The position numbers and the translations under genes are program-made. The notes under the pieces were generated by a model, which had not been told where the DNA came from, did no database searches, and worked only from the letters and a program-made list of their open reading frames with translations. From Xylocopa sonorina (Eukaryota; Arthropoda; Insecta; Hymenoptera; Apidae), in NCBI RefSeq assembly GCF_050948175.1, contig NW_027490464.1, positions 146,733-210,732 of the forward strand: a DNA stretch of 64,000 nt, given 5' to 3'. Positions within the stretch are counted from its first letter, which is position 1. Each line of letters begins with the position of its first letter. This document shows, piece by piece, positions 49,540 to 63,100 of the stretch.

Positions 49540-52500
49540 TCGCTAGGAAATAGCGTTTGCAGATGTCTACGTATCGTAGCTATAGCTTTCTAATGCTTCT
49601 TAAAACGCGATATCGCATCTCATTTCAATGTTTCATGGTAAGATATAATATGATTTGCCTAAGTGTTATGTATTCCTCGTCTACACTTCAAGTGAATGTA
49701 ATTGCGACACATCCTTGCAAGGAAATAGCGTTTGCATATGTCTACGTATCGAAGCAATAGAGTTCAAATGCTTCTTAAAACGAGAAATTGCATCTCATAT
49801 CTATGTTTCATGATAAGATATAATATTCATTGGGAAGTGTTATGCATTCCTCGTCTACGATTCAAATGAAAGTAAATGCGACACTTCCTTGCAAGGAATT
49901 AACGATTGCAGATGTCTACGTATCGTAGCAATAGAGTTCATATGATTCTTAAAACGCGATATCGCATCTCATTTCTATGCTTCATGGTAAGATATAACAT
50001 GATTTGCGAAGTGTTATGTATTCCTCGTCTACACTTCAAATGAATGTGAATGCGATACTTCCTCGCTAGGTAATAGCGTTTGCTGATGTCTACGTATCGT
50101 AGCAATAGAGTTCAAATGCTTCTTAAAACGAGATATTGCATCTCATATCTATGTTTCATGATAAGATATAATATTCATTGCGAAGTGTTATGCATTCCTC
50201 GTATGCGATTCAAATGATTGTAAATGCGACACTTCCTTGCAAGGAAATAGCGTTTGCAGTTGTCTACGTATCGTAGCAATAGAGTTCTTATGATTCTTAA
50301 AACGCGATATCGCATCTCATTTCTATCTTTCATGGTAAGATATAATATGATTTGCGAAGTGTTATGTATTCCTCGTCTACACTTCTAATGAATGTAAATG
50401 CGACACTTCCTTGCAAGGAAATAGCGTTTGCAAATGTCTACCTATCGTAGCAATAGTGCTCTAATGCTTCTTAAAACGCGATATCGCATCTCATTTCTAT
50501 GTTTCATGGTAAGATATAACATGATTTGCGAAGTGTTATGTATTCCTCGTCTACACATCAAATGAATGTGAATGCGATGCTTCGCCGCTAGGAAATAGCG
50601 TTTGCAGATGTCTACGTATCGTAGCATTAGATTTCTAATGCTTCTTAAAACGCGATACCGCATCTCATATCTATGTTTCATGGTAAGATATAATATGATT
50701 TGCGAAGTGTTATGTGTTCCTCGTCTACACTTCAAATGAACGTGAATGCGACACTTCCTCGCTAGGAAGTAGCGTTTGCAGATGTCTACGTATCGTAGCA
50801 ATAGATTTCTAATGCTTCTTAAAACGCGATATCGCATCTCATTTCTATGTTTCATGGTAAGATATAACATGATTTGCGAAGTGTTATGTATTCCTCGTCT
50901 ACACTTCAAATGAATGTGAATGCGATACTTCCTCGCTAGGAAATAGCGTTTGCAGATGTCTACGTATCGTAGCAATAGAGTTCATATGATTCTTAAAACG
51001 CGATATCGCATCTCATTTCTATGCTTCATGGTAAGATATAACATGATTTGCGAAGTGTTATGTATTCCTCGTCTACACTTCAAATGAATGTGAATGCGAT
51101 ACTTCCTCGCTAGGTAATAGCGTTTGCTGATGTCTACGTATCGTAGCAATAGAGTTCAAATGCTTCTTAAAACGAGATATTGCATCTCATATCTATGTTT
51201 CATGATAAGATATAATATTCATTGCGAAGTGTTATGTATTCCTCGTCTACACTTCAAATGAATGTGAATGCGACACTTCCTCGCTAGGAAATAGCGTTTG
51301 CAGATGTCTACGTATCGTAGCAGTATATTTCTAATGCTTCTTAGAACGCGATATCGCAACTCATTTCTATGTTTCATGGTAAGATATAACATGATTTGCG
51401 AAGTGTTATGTATTCCTCGCCTACACTTCAAATGAATGTGAATGCGATTCTTCCACGCTAGGAAATAGCGTTTGCAGATGTCTACGTATCGTAGCAATAG
51501 CTTTCTAACGCTTCTTAAAACGCGATATCGCATCTCATTTCTATGTTTCATGGTAAGATATAATATGATTTGCGAAGTGTTATGTATTCCTCGTCCACAC
51601 TTCAAATGAATGTGAATGCGACACTTCCTCGCTAGGAAATAGCGTCTGCAGATGTGTACGTATCGTAGCAATAGAGTTTATATGATTCTTAAAACGCGAT
51701 ATCGCATCTCATTTCTATGTTTCATGGTAAGATATAACATGATTTGCGAAGTGTTATGTATTCCTCGTCTACACTTCAAATGAATGTGAATGCGATACTT
51801 CCTTGCTAGGAAATAGCGTTTGCAGATGTCTACGTATCGTAGCTATAGCTTTCTAATGCTTCTTAAAACGCGATATCGCATCTCATTTCAATGTTTCATG
51901 GTAAGATATAATATGATTTGCCTAAGTGTTATGTATTCCTCGTCTACACTTCAAGTGAATGTAATTGCGACACATCCTTGCAAGGAAATAGCGTTTGCAT
52001 ATGTCTACGTATCGAAGCAATAGAGTTCAAATGCTTCTTAAAACGAGAAATTGCATCTCATATCTATGTTTCATGATAAGATATAATATTCATTGGGAAG
52101 TGTTATGCATTCCTCGTCTACGATTCAAATGAAAGTAAATGCGACACTTCCTTGCAAGGAATTAACGATTGCAGATGTCTACGTATCGTAGCAATAGAGT
52201 TCATATGATTCTTAAAACGCGATATCGCATCTCATTTCTATGCTTCATGGTAAGATATAACATGATTTGCGAAGTGTTATGTATTCCTCGTCTACACTTC
52301 AAATGAATGTGAATGCGATACTTCCTCGCTAGGTAATAGCGTTTGCTGATGTCTACGTATCGTAGCAATAGAGCTCAAATGCTTCTTAAAACGAGATATT
52401 GCATCTCATATCTATGTTTCATGATAAGATATAATATTCATTGCGAAGTGTTATGCATTCCTCGTACGCGATTCAAATGAATGTAAATGCGACACTTCCT

Positions 52501-53533
52501 TGCAAGGAAATAGCGTTTGCAGTTGTCTACGTATCGTAGCAATAGTGTTCTTATGATTCTTAAAACGCGATATCGCATCTCATTTCTATCTTTCATGGTA
52601 AGATATAATATGATTTGCGAAGTGCTATGTATTCCTCGTCTACACTTCTAATGAATGTAAATGCGACACTTCCTTGCAAGGAAATAGCGTTTGCAAATGT
52701 CTACCTATCGTAGCAATAGTGCTCTAATGCTTCTTAAAACGCGATATCGCATCTCATTTCTATGTTTCATGGTAAGATATAACATGATTTGCGAAGTGTT
52801 ATGTATTCCTCGTCTACACATCAAATGAATGTGAATGCGATACTTCGCCGCTAGGAAATAGCGTTTGCAGATGTCTACGTATCGTAGCATTAGCTTTCTA
52901 ATGCTTCTTAAAACGCGATACCGCATCTCATATCTATGTTTCATGGTAAGATATAATATGATTTGCGAAGTGTTATGTGTTCCTCGTCTACACTTCAAAT
53001 GAACGTGAATGCGACACTTCCTCGCTAGGAAGTAGCGTTTGCAGATGTCTACGTATCGTAGCAATAGATTTCTAATGCTTCTTAAAACGCGATATCGCAT
53101 CTCATTTCTATGTTTCATGGTAAGATATAACATGATTTGCGAAGTGTTATGTATTCCTCGTCTACACTTCAAATGAATGTGAATGCGATACTTCCTCGCT
53201 AGGAAATAGCGTTTGCAGATGTCTACGTATCGTAGCAATAGAGTTCATATGATTCTTAAAACGCGATATCGCATCTCATTTCTATGCTTCATGGTAAGAT
53301 ATAACATGATTTGCGAAGTGTTATGTATTCCTCGTCTACACTTCAAATGAATGTGAATGCGATACTTCCTCGCTAGGTAATAGCGTTTGCTGATGTCTAC
53401 GTATCGTAGCAATAGAGTTCAAATGCTTCTTAAAACGAGATATTGCATCTCATATCTATGTTTCATGATAAGATATAATATTCATTGCGAAGTGTTATGT
53501 ATTCCTCGTCTACACTTCAAATGAATGTGAATG
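49540..53533 (-). repeat. 2,263-bp higher-order repeat, two copies
   Basis: About 49540-51270 recurs at about 51803-53533, offset 2,263 bp (13 x 174 plus 1). Markers include GATTTGCCTAAGTG (the inserted T gives the extra base), TGTAATTGCGACACATCC, GGAATTAACGATTGC, and TACTTCGCCGCTAGG (TGCTTCGCCGC in the first copy). A third partial copy follows: about 53504-54440 matches about 52286-53222 at 1,218 bp (7 x 174). Part of it recurs at about 60883-61380, 6,960 bp (40 x 174) farther on. Confidence 0.83.
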
Positions 53534-55662
53534 CGATACTTCCTCGCTAGGTAATAGCGTTTGCTGATGTCTACGTATCGTAGCAATAGAGTTCAAATGC
53601 TTCTTAAAACAAGATATTGCATCTCATATCTATGTTTCATGATAAGATATAATATTCATTGCGAAGTGTTATGCATTCCTCGTATGCGATTCAAATGAAT
53701 GTAAATGCGACACTTCCTTGCAAGGAAATAGCGTTTGCAGTTGTCTACGTATCGTAGCAATAGAGTTCTTATGATTCTTAAAACGCGATATCGCATCTCA
53801 TTTCTATCTTTCATGGTAAGATATAATATGATTTGCGAAGTGTTATGTATTCCTCGTCTACACTTCTAATGAATGTAAATGCGACACTTCCTTGCAAGGA
53901 AATAGCGTTTGCAAATGTCTACCTATCGTAGCAATAGTGCTCTAATGCTTCTTAAAACGCGATATCGCATCTCATTTCTATGTTTCATGGTAAGATATAA
54001 CATGATTTGCGAAGTGTTATGTATTCCTCGTCTACACATCAAATGAAAGTGAATGCGATACTTCGCCGCTAGGAAATAGCGTTTGCAGATGTCTACGTAT
54101 CGTAGCATTAGCTTTCTAATGCTTCTTAAAACGCGATACCGCATCTCATATCTATGTTTCATGGTAAGATATAATATGATTTGCGAAGTGTTATGTGTTC
54201 CTCGTCTACACTTCAAATGAACGTGAATGCGACACTTCCTCGCTAGGAAGTAGCGTTTGCAGATGTCTACGTATCGTAGCAATAGATTTCTAATGCTTCT
54301 TAAAACGCGATATCGCATCTCATTTCTATGTTTCATGGTAAGATATAACATGATTTGCGAAGTGTTATGTATTCCTCGTCTACACTTCAAATGAATGTGA
54401 ATGCGATACTTCCTCGCTAGGAAATAGCGTTTGCAGATGTCTACGTATCGTAGAAATAGAGTTCATATGATTCTTAAAACGCGATATCGCATCTCATTTC
54501 TATGTTTCATGGTAAGATATAATATGATTTGCGAAGTGTCATGTATTCCCCGTCTACACTTCAAATGAATGTAAATGCGACACTTCCTTGCTAGGAAATA
54601 GCGTCTGCAGATATCTAGGTATCGTAGCAATAGAGTTCTAATGCTTCTTAAAATGCGATATCGCATCTCATTTCTATGTTTCATGGTAAGACGTAATATG
54701 ATTTGCGAAGTGTTAAGTATTCCTACTCTACACTTAAAATGAATGTAAATGCGACACTTCCTTGCTAGGAAATAGCGTCTGCAGATGTCTAGGTATCGTA
54801 GCAATAGAGTTCTAATGCTTCTTAAAACGCGATATCGCCTCACATTTCTATGTTTCATGGTAAGATGTAATATGATTTGCGAAGTGTTATGTATTCCTCC
54901 TCTACACTTCTAATGAATGGGAATGCGACACTTCCTCGCTAGGAAATGGCGTTTGCAGATGTCTACGTATCGTAGCAATAGATTTCTAATGCTTCTTAAA
55001 ACGCGATATCGCATCTCATTTCTATGTTTCATGGCAAGACGTAATATGATTTGCGAAGTGTTGAGTATTCCTACTCAACACTTCAAATTAATGTAAATGC
55101 GACACTTCCTTGCTGGGAAATAGCGTCTGCAGATGTCTAGGTATCGTAGCGATAGTGTTCTAATGCTACTTAAAACGCGATATCGCATCTCATTTCTATG
55201 TTTCATGGTAAGATATAATATGATTCGCGAAGTGTCATGTATTCCTCGTCTACACTTCAAATGAATGTAAATGCAACACTTCCTTGCAAGGAAATAGCGT
55301 TTGCAGATGTATACGTATCGTAGCAATAGATTTCTAACGCTTCTTAAAACGCGATATCGCATCTCATTTCTCTGTTTCATGGTAAGATATAATATGATTT
55401 GCGAAGTGTCATGTATTCCTCGTCTACACTTCAAATGAATGTGAATGCGATACTTCCTTGCTAGGAAGTAGCGTTTGCAGATGTCTACGTATCGTAGCAA
55501 AAGCTTTCTAATGCTTCTTAAAACGCGATATCGCATCTCATTTGTATGTTTCATGGTAAGATATAATATGATTTGCGAAGTGTTATGTATTCCTCCTCTA
55601 CACTTCTAATGAATGTAAATGCGACACCTCCTTGCAAGGAAATAGCGTCTGCAGTTGTCTAC

Positions 55663-57120
55663 CTATCGTAGCAATAGTGTTGTAATGCTTCTTAAAACGA
55701 GATATCGCATCTCATTTCTATGTTTCATGGTAAGATATAATATGATTTGCGAAGTATTATGTATTCCTCGTCTACACTTCAAATGAATGTGAATGCGATA
55801 CTTCCTCGCTAGGAAATAGCGTTTGCAGATGTCTACGTATCGTAGCAATAGCTTTCTAATGCTTCTTAAAACGCGATATCGCATCTCATTTCTATGTTTC
55901 ATGGTAAGATATAATATGATTTGCGAAGTGTCATGTATTCCTCGTCTACACTTCAAATGAATGTAAATGCGACACTTCCTTGCTAGGAAATAGCGTCTGC
56001 AGATATCTAGGTATCGTAGCAATAGAGTTCTAATGCTTCTTAAAACGCGATATCGCATCTCATTTCTATGTTTCATGGCAAGACGTAATATGATTTGCGA
56101 AGTGTTGAGTATTCCTACTCTACACTTCAAATGAATGTAAATGCGACACTTCCTTGCTAGGAAATAGCGTCTGCAGATGTCTAGGTATCGTAGCGATAGT
56201 GTTCTAATGCTACTTAAAACGCGATATCGCATCTCATTTCTATGTTTCATGGTAAGATATAATATGATTTGCGAAGTGTCATGTATTCCTCGTCTACACT
56301 TCAAATGAATGTAAATGCAACACTTCCTTGCAAGGAAATAGCGTTTGCAGATGTATACGTATCGTAGCAATAGATTTCTAACGCTTCTTAAAACGCGATA
56401 TCGCATCTCATTTCTCTGTTTCATGGTAAGATATAATATGATTTGCGAAGTGTCATGTATTCCTCGTCTACACTTCAAATGAATGTAAATGCGACACTTC
56501 CTTGCTAGGAAATAGCGTCTGCAGATATCTAGGTATCGTAGCAATAGAGTTCTAATGCTTCTTAAAATGCGATATCGCATCTCATTTCTATGTTTCATGG
56601 TAAGACGTAATATGATTTGCGAAGTGTTAAGTATTCCTACTCTACACTTAAAATGAATGTAAATGCGACTCTTCCTTGCTAGGAAATAGCGTCTGCAGAT
56701 GTCTAGGTATCGTAGCAATAGAGTTCTAATGCTTCTTAAAACGCGATATCGCATCTCATTTCTATGTTTCATGGTAAGATATAATATGATTTGCGAAGTG
56801 TCATGTATTCCTCGTCTACACTTCAAATGAATGTAAATGCAACACTTCCTTGCAAGGAAATAGCGTTTGCAGATGTATACGTATCGTAGCAATAGATTTC
56901 TAACGCTTCTTAAAACGCGATATCGCATCTCATTTCTCTGTTTCATGGTAAGATATAATATGATTTGCGAAGTGTCATGTATTCCTCGTCTACACTTCAA
57001 ATGAATGTGAATGCGATACTTCCTTGCTAGGAAATAGCGTTTGCAGATGTCTACGTATCGTAGCAATAGCTTTCTAATGCTTCTTAAAACGCGATATCGC
57101 ATCTCATTTGTATGTTTCAT
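55663..57120 (-). other. Longest stop-free stretch across the satellite, 485 codons, not called a gene
   Basis: The reading spans about 8.4 monomers and repeats every 58 residues, with the recurrent segments MKHRNEMRYRVLRSIR, LLLRYVDICKRYFLARK and IYIHLKCRRGIHDTSQ. It is very rich in Arg, Lys, Tyr and His and matches no protein family I know. It exists because the monomer length is a multiple of three and subfamily B lacks in-frame stops. The same phase is open in other B blocks (57229-58164, 59050-59730, 45760-46659). There is no distinct promoter, no intron pattern, and no non-repeat part. It ends simply where a monomer carries a stop or shift. I regard it as a by-product. A translated satellite transcript remains formally possible. 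Confidence 0.6.
55802..55975 (-). repeat. Representative B monomer with three conserved dyads
   Basis: One 174-bp monomer is described here to show the internal architecture. Three dyad symmetries are visible: TTCCT-CGCT-AGGAA at 55802-55815, CTACG-TAT-CGTAG at 55833-55845, and the perfect palindrome GCGATATCGC at 55873-55882. All three fall in the same half of the monomer, within about 80 bases. The other half (ATATAATATG and similar) is AT-rich. No match to the CENP-B box (TTCGNNNNANNCGGG) is seen. Confidence 0.85.
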
Positions 57121-60100
57121 GGTAAGATATAATATGATTTGCGAAGTGTTATGTATTCCTCCTCTACACTTCTAATGAATGTAAATGCGACACCTGCTTG
57201 CAAGGAAATAGCGTCTGCAGTTGTCTACCTATCGTAGCAATAGTGTTGTAATGCTTCTTAAAACGAGATATCGCATCTCATTTCTATGTTTCATGGTAAG
57301 ATATAATATGATTTGCGAAGTGTTATGTATTCCTCGTCTACACTTCAAATGAATGTGAATGCGATACTTCCTCGCTAGGAAATAGCGTTTGCAGATGTCT
57401 ACGTATCGTAGCAATAGCTTTCTAATGCTTCTTAAAACGCGATATCGCATCTCATTTCTATGTTTCATGGTAAGATATAATATGATTTGCGAAGTGTCAT
57501 GTATTCCTCGTCTACACTTCAAATGAATGTAAATGCGACACTTCCTTGCTAGGAAATAGCGTCTGCAGATATCTAGGTATCGTAGCAATAGAGTTCTAAT
57601 GCTTCTTAAAACGCGATATCGCATCTCATTTCTATGTTTCATGGCAAGACGTAATATGATTTGCGAAGTGTTGAGTATTCCTACTCTACACTTCAAATGA
57701 ATGTAAATGCGACACTTCCTTGCTGGGAAATAGCGTCTGCAGATGTCTAGGTATCGTAGCGATAGTGTTCTAATGCTACTTAAAACGCGATATCGCATCT
57801 CATTTCTATGTTTCATGGTAAGATATAATATGATTTGCGAAGTGTCATGTATTCCTCGTCTACACTTCAAATGAATGTAAATGCAACACTTCCTTGCAAG
57901 GAAATAGCGTTTGCAGATGTATACGTATCGTAGCAATAGATTTCTAACGCTTCTTAAAACGCGATATCGCATATCATTTCTCTGTTTCATGGTAAGATAT
58001 AATATGATTTGCGAAGTGTCATGTATTCCTCGTCTACACTTCAAATGAATGTGAATGCGATACTTCCTTGCTAGGAAATAGCGTTTGCAGATGTCTACGT
58101 ATCGTAGCAATAGCTTTCTAATGCTTCTTAAAACGCGATATCGCATCTCATTTGTATGTTTCATGGTAAGATATAATATGATTTGCGAAGTGTTATGTAT
58201 TCCTCCTCTACACTTCTAATGAATGTAAATGCGACACCTCCTTGCAAGGAAATAGCGTCTGCAGTTGTCTACCTATCGTAGCAATAGTGTTGTAATGCTT
58301 CTTAAAACGAGATATCGCATCTCATTTCTATGTTTCATGGTAAGATATAATATGATTTGCGAAGTGTTATGTATTCCTCGTCTACACTTCAAATGAATGT
58401 GAATGCGATACTTCCTCGCTAGGAAATAGCGTTTGCAGATGTCTACGTATCGTAGCAATAGCTTTCTAATGCTTCTTAAAACGCGATATCGCATCTCATT
58501 TCTATGTTTCATGGTAACATGTAATATGATTTGCGAAGTGTTATGTATTCCTCCTCTACACTTCAAATGAATGTAAATGCGATATTTCCTTGCCAGGTAA
58601 TAGCGTTTGCAAATGTCTACCTATCGTAGCAATAGTGTTCTAATGCTTCTTAAAACGCGATAGCGCATCTCATTTCTATGTTTCATGGTAATATGTAATA
58701 TGATTTGCGAAGTGTTATGTATTCCTCCTCTACAATTCAAATGAATGTAAATGCGACACTTCCTTGCTAGGAAATAGCGTCTGCAGATATCTAGGTATCG
58801 TAGCAATAGAGTTCTAATGCTTCTTAAAACGCGATATCGCATCTCATTTCTCTGTTTCATGGTAAGATATAATATGATTTGCGAAGTGTCATGCATTCCT
58901 CTTCTACACTTCAAATGAATGTAAATGCGACACTTCCTTGCAAGGAAATAGCGTTTGCATATGTCTACGTATCGAAGCAATAGAGTTCAATTGCTTCTTA
59001 AAACGAGATATTGCATCTCATATCTATGTTTCATGATAAGATATAATATTCATTGCGAAGTGTTATGCATTCCTCGTATGCGATTCAAATGAATGTAAAT
59101 GCGACACTTCCTTGCTAGGAAATAGCGTTTGCAGTTGTCTACGTATCGTAGCAATAGAGTTCTAATGCTTCTTAAAACGCGATATCGCATCTCATTTCTA
59201 TGTTTCACGGCAAGACGTAATATGATTTGCGAAGTGTTGAGTATTCCTACTCTACACTTCAAATGAATGTAAATGCGACACTTCCTTGCTAGGAAATAGC
59301 GTCTGCAGATGTCTAGGTATCGTAGCGATAGTGTTCTAATGCTACTTAAAACGCGATATCGCATCTCATTTCTATGTTTCATGGTAAGATATAATATGAT
59401 TTGCGAAGTGTCATGTATTCCTCGTCTACACTTCAAATGAATGTAAATGCAACACTTCCTTGCAAGGAAATAGCGTTTGCAGATGTATACGTATCGTAGC
59501 AATAGATTTCTAACGCTTCTTAAAACGCGATATCGCATCTCATTTCTCTGTTTCATGGTAAGATATAATATGATTTGCGAAGTGTCATGTATTCCTCGTC
59601 TACACTTCAAATGAATGTAAATGCGACACTTCCTTGCTAGGAAATAGCGTTTGCAGTTGTCTACGTATCGTAGCAATAGAGTTCTAATGCTTCTTAAAAC
59701 GCTATATCGCATCTCATTTGTATGTTCCATGGTAAGATATAATATGATTTGCGAAGTGTTATGTATTCCTCCTCTACACTTCTAATGAATGTAAATGCGA
59801 CACCTCCTTGCAAGGAAATAGCGTCTGCAGTTGTCTACCTATCGTAGCAATAGTGTTGTAATGCTTCTTAAAACGAGATATCGCATCTCATTTCTATGTT
59901 TCATGGTAAGATATAATATGATTTGCGAAGTGTTATGTATTCCTCGTCTACACTTCAAATGGATGTGAATGCGATACTTCCTCGCTAGGAAATAGCGTTT
60001 GCAGATGTCTACGTATCGTAGCAATAGAGTTCATATGATTCTTAAAACGCGATATCGCATCTCATTTCTATGCTTCATGGTAAGATATAACATGATTTGC

Positions 60101-63100
60101 GAAGTGTTATGTATTCCTCGTCTACACATCAAATGAATGTGAATGCGATACTTCCTCGCTAGGTAATAGCGTTTGCTGATGTCTACGTATCGTAGCAATA
60201 GAGTTCAAATGCTTCTTAAAACGAGATATTGCATCTCATATCTATGTTTCATGATAAGATATAATATTCATTGCGAAGTGTTATGTATTCCTCGTCTACA
60301 CTTCAAATGAATGTGAATGCGATACTTCCTCGCTAGGAAATAGCGTTTGCAGATGTCTACGTATCGTAGCAATAGCTTTCTAATGCTTCTTAAAACGCGA
60401 TATCGCATCTCATTTCTGTGTTTCATGGTAAGATATAATATGATTTGCGAAGTGTCATGTATTCCTCGTCTACACTTCAAATGAATGTAAATGCGACACT
60501 TCCTTGCTAGGAAATAGCGTCTGCAGATATCTAGGTATCGTAGCAATAGAGTTCTAATGCTTCTTAAAATGCGATATCGCATCTCATTTCTATGTTTCAT
60601 GGTAAGACGTAATATGATTTGCGAAGTGTTAAGTATTCCTACTCTACACTTAAAATGAATGTAAATGCGACACTTCCTTGCTAGGAAATAGCGTCTGCAG
60701 ATGTCTAGGTATCGTAGCAATAGAGTTCTAATGCTTCTTAAAACGCGATATCGCCTCACATTTCTATGTTTCATGGTAAGATGTAATATGATTTGCGAAG
60801 TGTTATGTATTCCTCCTCTACACTTCAAATGAATGTAAATGCGATATTTCCTTGCCAGGTAACAGCGTTTGCAAATGTCTACCTATCGTAGCAATAGTGC
60901 TCTAATGCTTCTTAAAACGCGATATCGCATCTCATTTCTATGTTTCATGGTAAGATATAACATGATTTGCGAAGTGTTATGTATTCCTCGTCTACACATC
61001 AAATGAATGTGAATGCGATACTTCGCCGCTAGGAAATAGCGTTTGCAGATGTCTACGTATCGTAGCATTAGCTTTCTAATGCTTCTTAAAACGCGATACC
61101 GCATCTCATATCTATGTTTCATGGTAAGATATAATGTGATTTGCGAAGTGTTATGTGTTCCTCGTCTACACTTCAAATGAACGTGAATGCGACACTTCCT
61201 CGCTAGGAAGTAGCGTTTGCAGATGTCTACGTATCGTAGCAATAGATTTCTAATGCTTCTTAAAACGCGATATCGCATCTCACTTCTATGTTTCATGGTA
61301 AGATATAACATGATTTGCGAAGTGTTATGTATTCCTCGTCTACACTTCAAATGAATGTGAATGCGATACTTCCTCGCTAGGAAATATCGTTTTGCAGATG
61401 TCTACGTATCGTAGCAATAGCTTTCTAGTGCTTCTTAAAACGCGATATCGCATCTCATTTCTATGTTTCATGGTGAGATATAATATGATTTGCGAAGTGT
61501 TATGTATTCCTCCTCTACACTTCTAATGAATGGGAATGCGACACTTCCTCGCTAGGAAATGGCGTTTGCAGATGTCTACGTATCGTAGCAATAGATTTCT
61601 AATGCTTCTTAAAACGCGATATCGCATCTCATTTCTATGTTTCATGGCAAGACGTAATATGATTTGCGAAGTGTTGAGTATTCCTACTCTACACTTCAAA
61701 TGAATGTAAATGCGACACTTCCTTGCTAGGAAATAGCGTCTGCAGATGTCTAGGTATCGTAGCGATAGTGTTCTAATGCTACTTAAAACGCGATATCGCA
61801 TCTCATTTCTATGTTTCATGGTAAGATATAATATGATTTGCGAAGTGTCATGTATTCCTCGTCTACACTTCAAATGAATGTAAATGCAACACTTCCTTGC
61901 AAGGAAATAGCGTTTGCAGATGTATACGTATCGTAGCAATAGATTTCTAACGCTTCTTAAAACGCGATATCGCATCTCATTTCTCTGTTTCATGGTAAGA
62001 TATAATATGATTTGCGAAGTGTCATGTATTCCTCGTCTACACTTCAAATGAATGTGAATGCGATACTTCCTTGCTAGGAAATAGCGTTTGCAGATGTCTA
62101 CGTATCGTAGCAATAGCTTTCTAATGCTTCTTAAAACGCGATATCGCATCTCATTTGTATGTTTCATGGTAAGATATAATATGATTTGCGAAGGGTTATG
62201 TATTCCTCCTCTACACTTCTAATGAATGTAAATGCGACACCTCCTTGCAAGGAAATAGCGTCTGCAGTTGTCTACCTATCGTAGCAATAGTGTTGCAATG
62301 CTTCTTAAAACGAGATATCGCATCTCATTTCTATGTTTCATGGTAAGATATAATATGATTTGCGAAGTGTCATGTATTCCTCGTCTACACTTCAAATGAA
62401 TGTAAATGCAACACTTCCTTGCAAGGAAATAGCGTTTGCAGATGTTTACCTATCGTAGCAATAGAGTTCTAATGCTTCTTAAAACGTGATATCGCATCTC
62501 ATTTCTATGTTTCATGGTAAGATATAATATGATTTGCGAAGTGTTATGTATTCCTCGTCTACACTTCAAATGAATGTAAATGCGACACTTCCTTGCAAGG
62601 AAACAGCATTCGCAGATGTCTAGGTATCGTAGCAATAGAGTTCATATGATTCTTAGAACGCGATATCGCATCTCATTTCTATGTTTCATGGTAAGATATA
62701 ACATGATTTGCGAAGTGTTATGTATTCCTCGTCTACACTTCAAATGAATGTGAATGCGATACTTCCTCGCTAGGAAATAGCGTTTGCAGATGTCTACGTA
62801 TCGTAGCAATAGCTTTCTAATGCTTCTTAAAACGCGATATCGCATCTCATTTCTATGTTTCATGGTAAGATATAATATGATTTGCGAAGTGTTATGTATT
62901 CCTCGTCTACACTTCAAATGAATGTGAATGCGACACTTCCACGCTAGGAAATAGCGTTTGTAAATGTATACGTATCGTAGCAATAGATTTCTAATGCTTC
63001 TTAAAACGCGATATCGCATCTCATTTCTCTGTTTCATGGTAAGATATAACATGATTTGCGAAGTGTCATGTATTCCTCGTCTACACTTCAAATGAATGTG

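Larger units (their letters stand above)
55190..58050 (-). repeat. 1,566-bp (9-mer) higher-order repeat, two copies
   Basis: About 55190-56485 matches about 56756-58050 at an offset of 1,566 bp (9 x 174). Markers are TAAATGCAACACTTCC, GATGTATACGTATCG, CATTTCTCTGTTTCATGG, and GTTGAGTATTCCTACTC. Related partial copies carrying the same markers follow at about 59220-59600 and 61660-62200. This is the most ordered part of the B domain. Confidence 0.82.

Noticed and set aside
55663..57120. A 485-codon open reading frame as a gene
   Set aside because: It is a pure reading of the 174-bp satellite with a 58-residue period, has no non-repeat part and no known domain. The same applies to all shorter - strand stretches from 20 to 64 kb and the + strand ones in the left arm.
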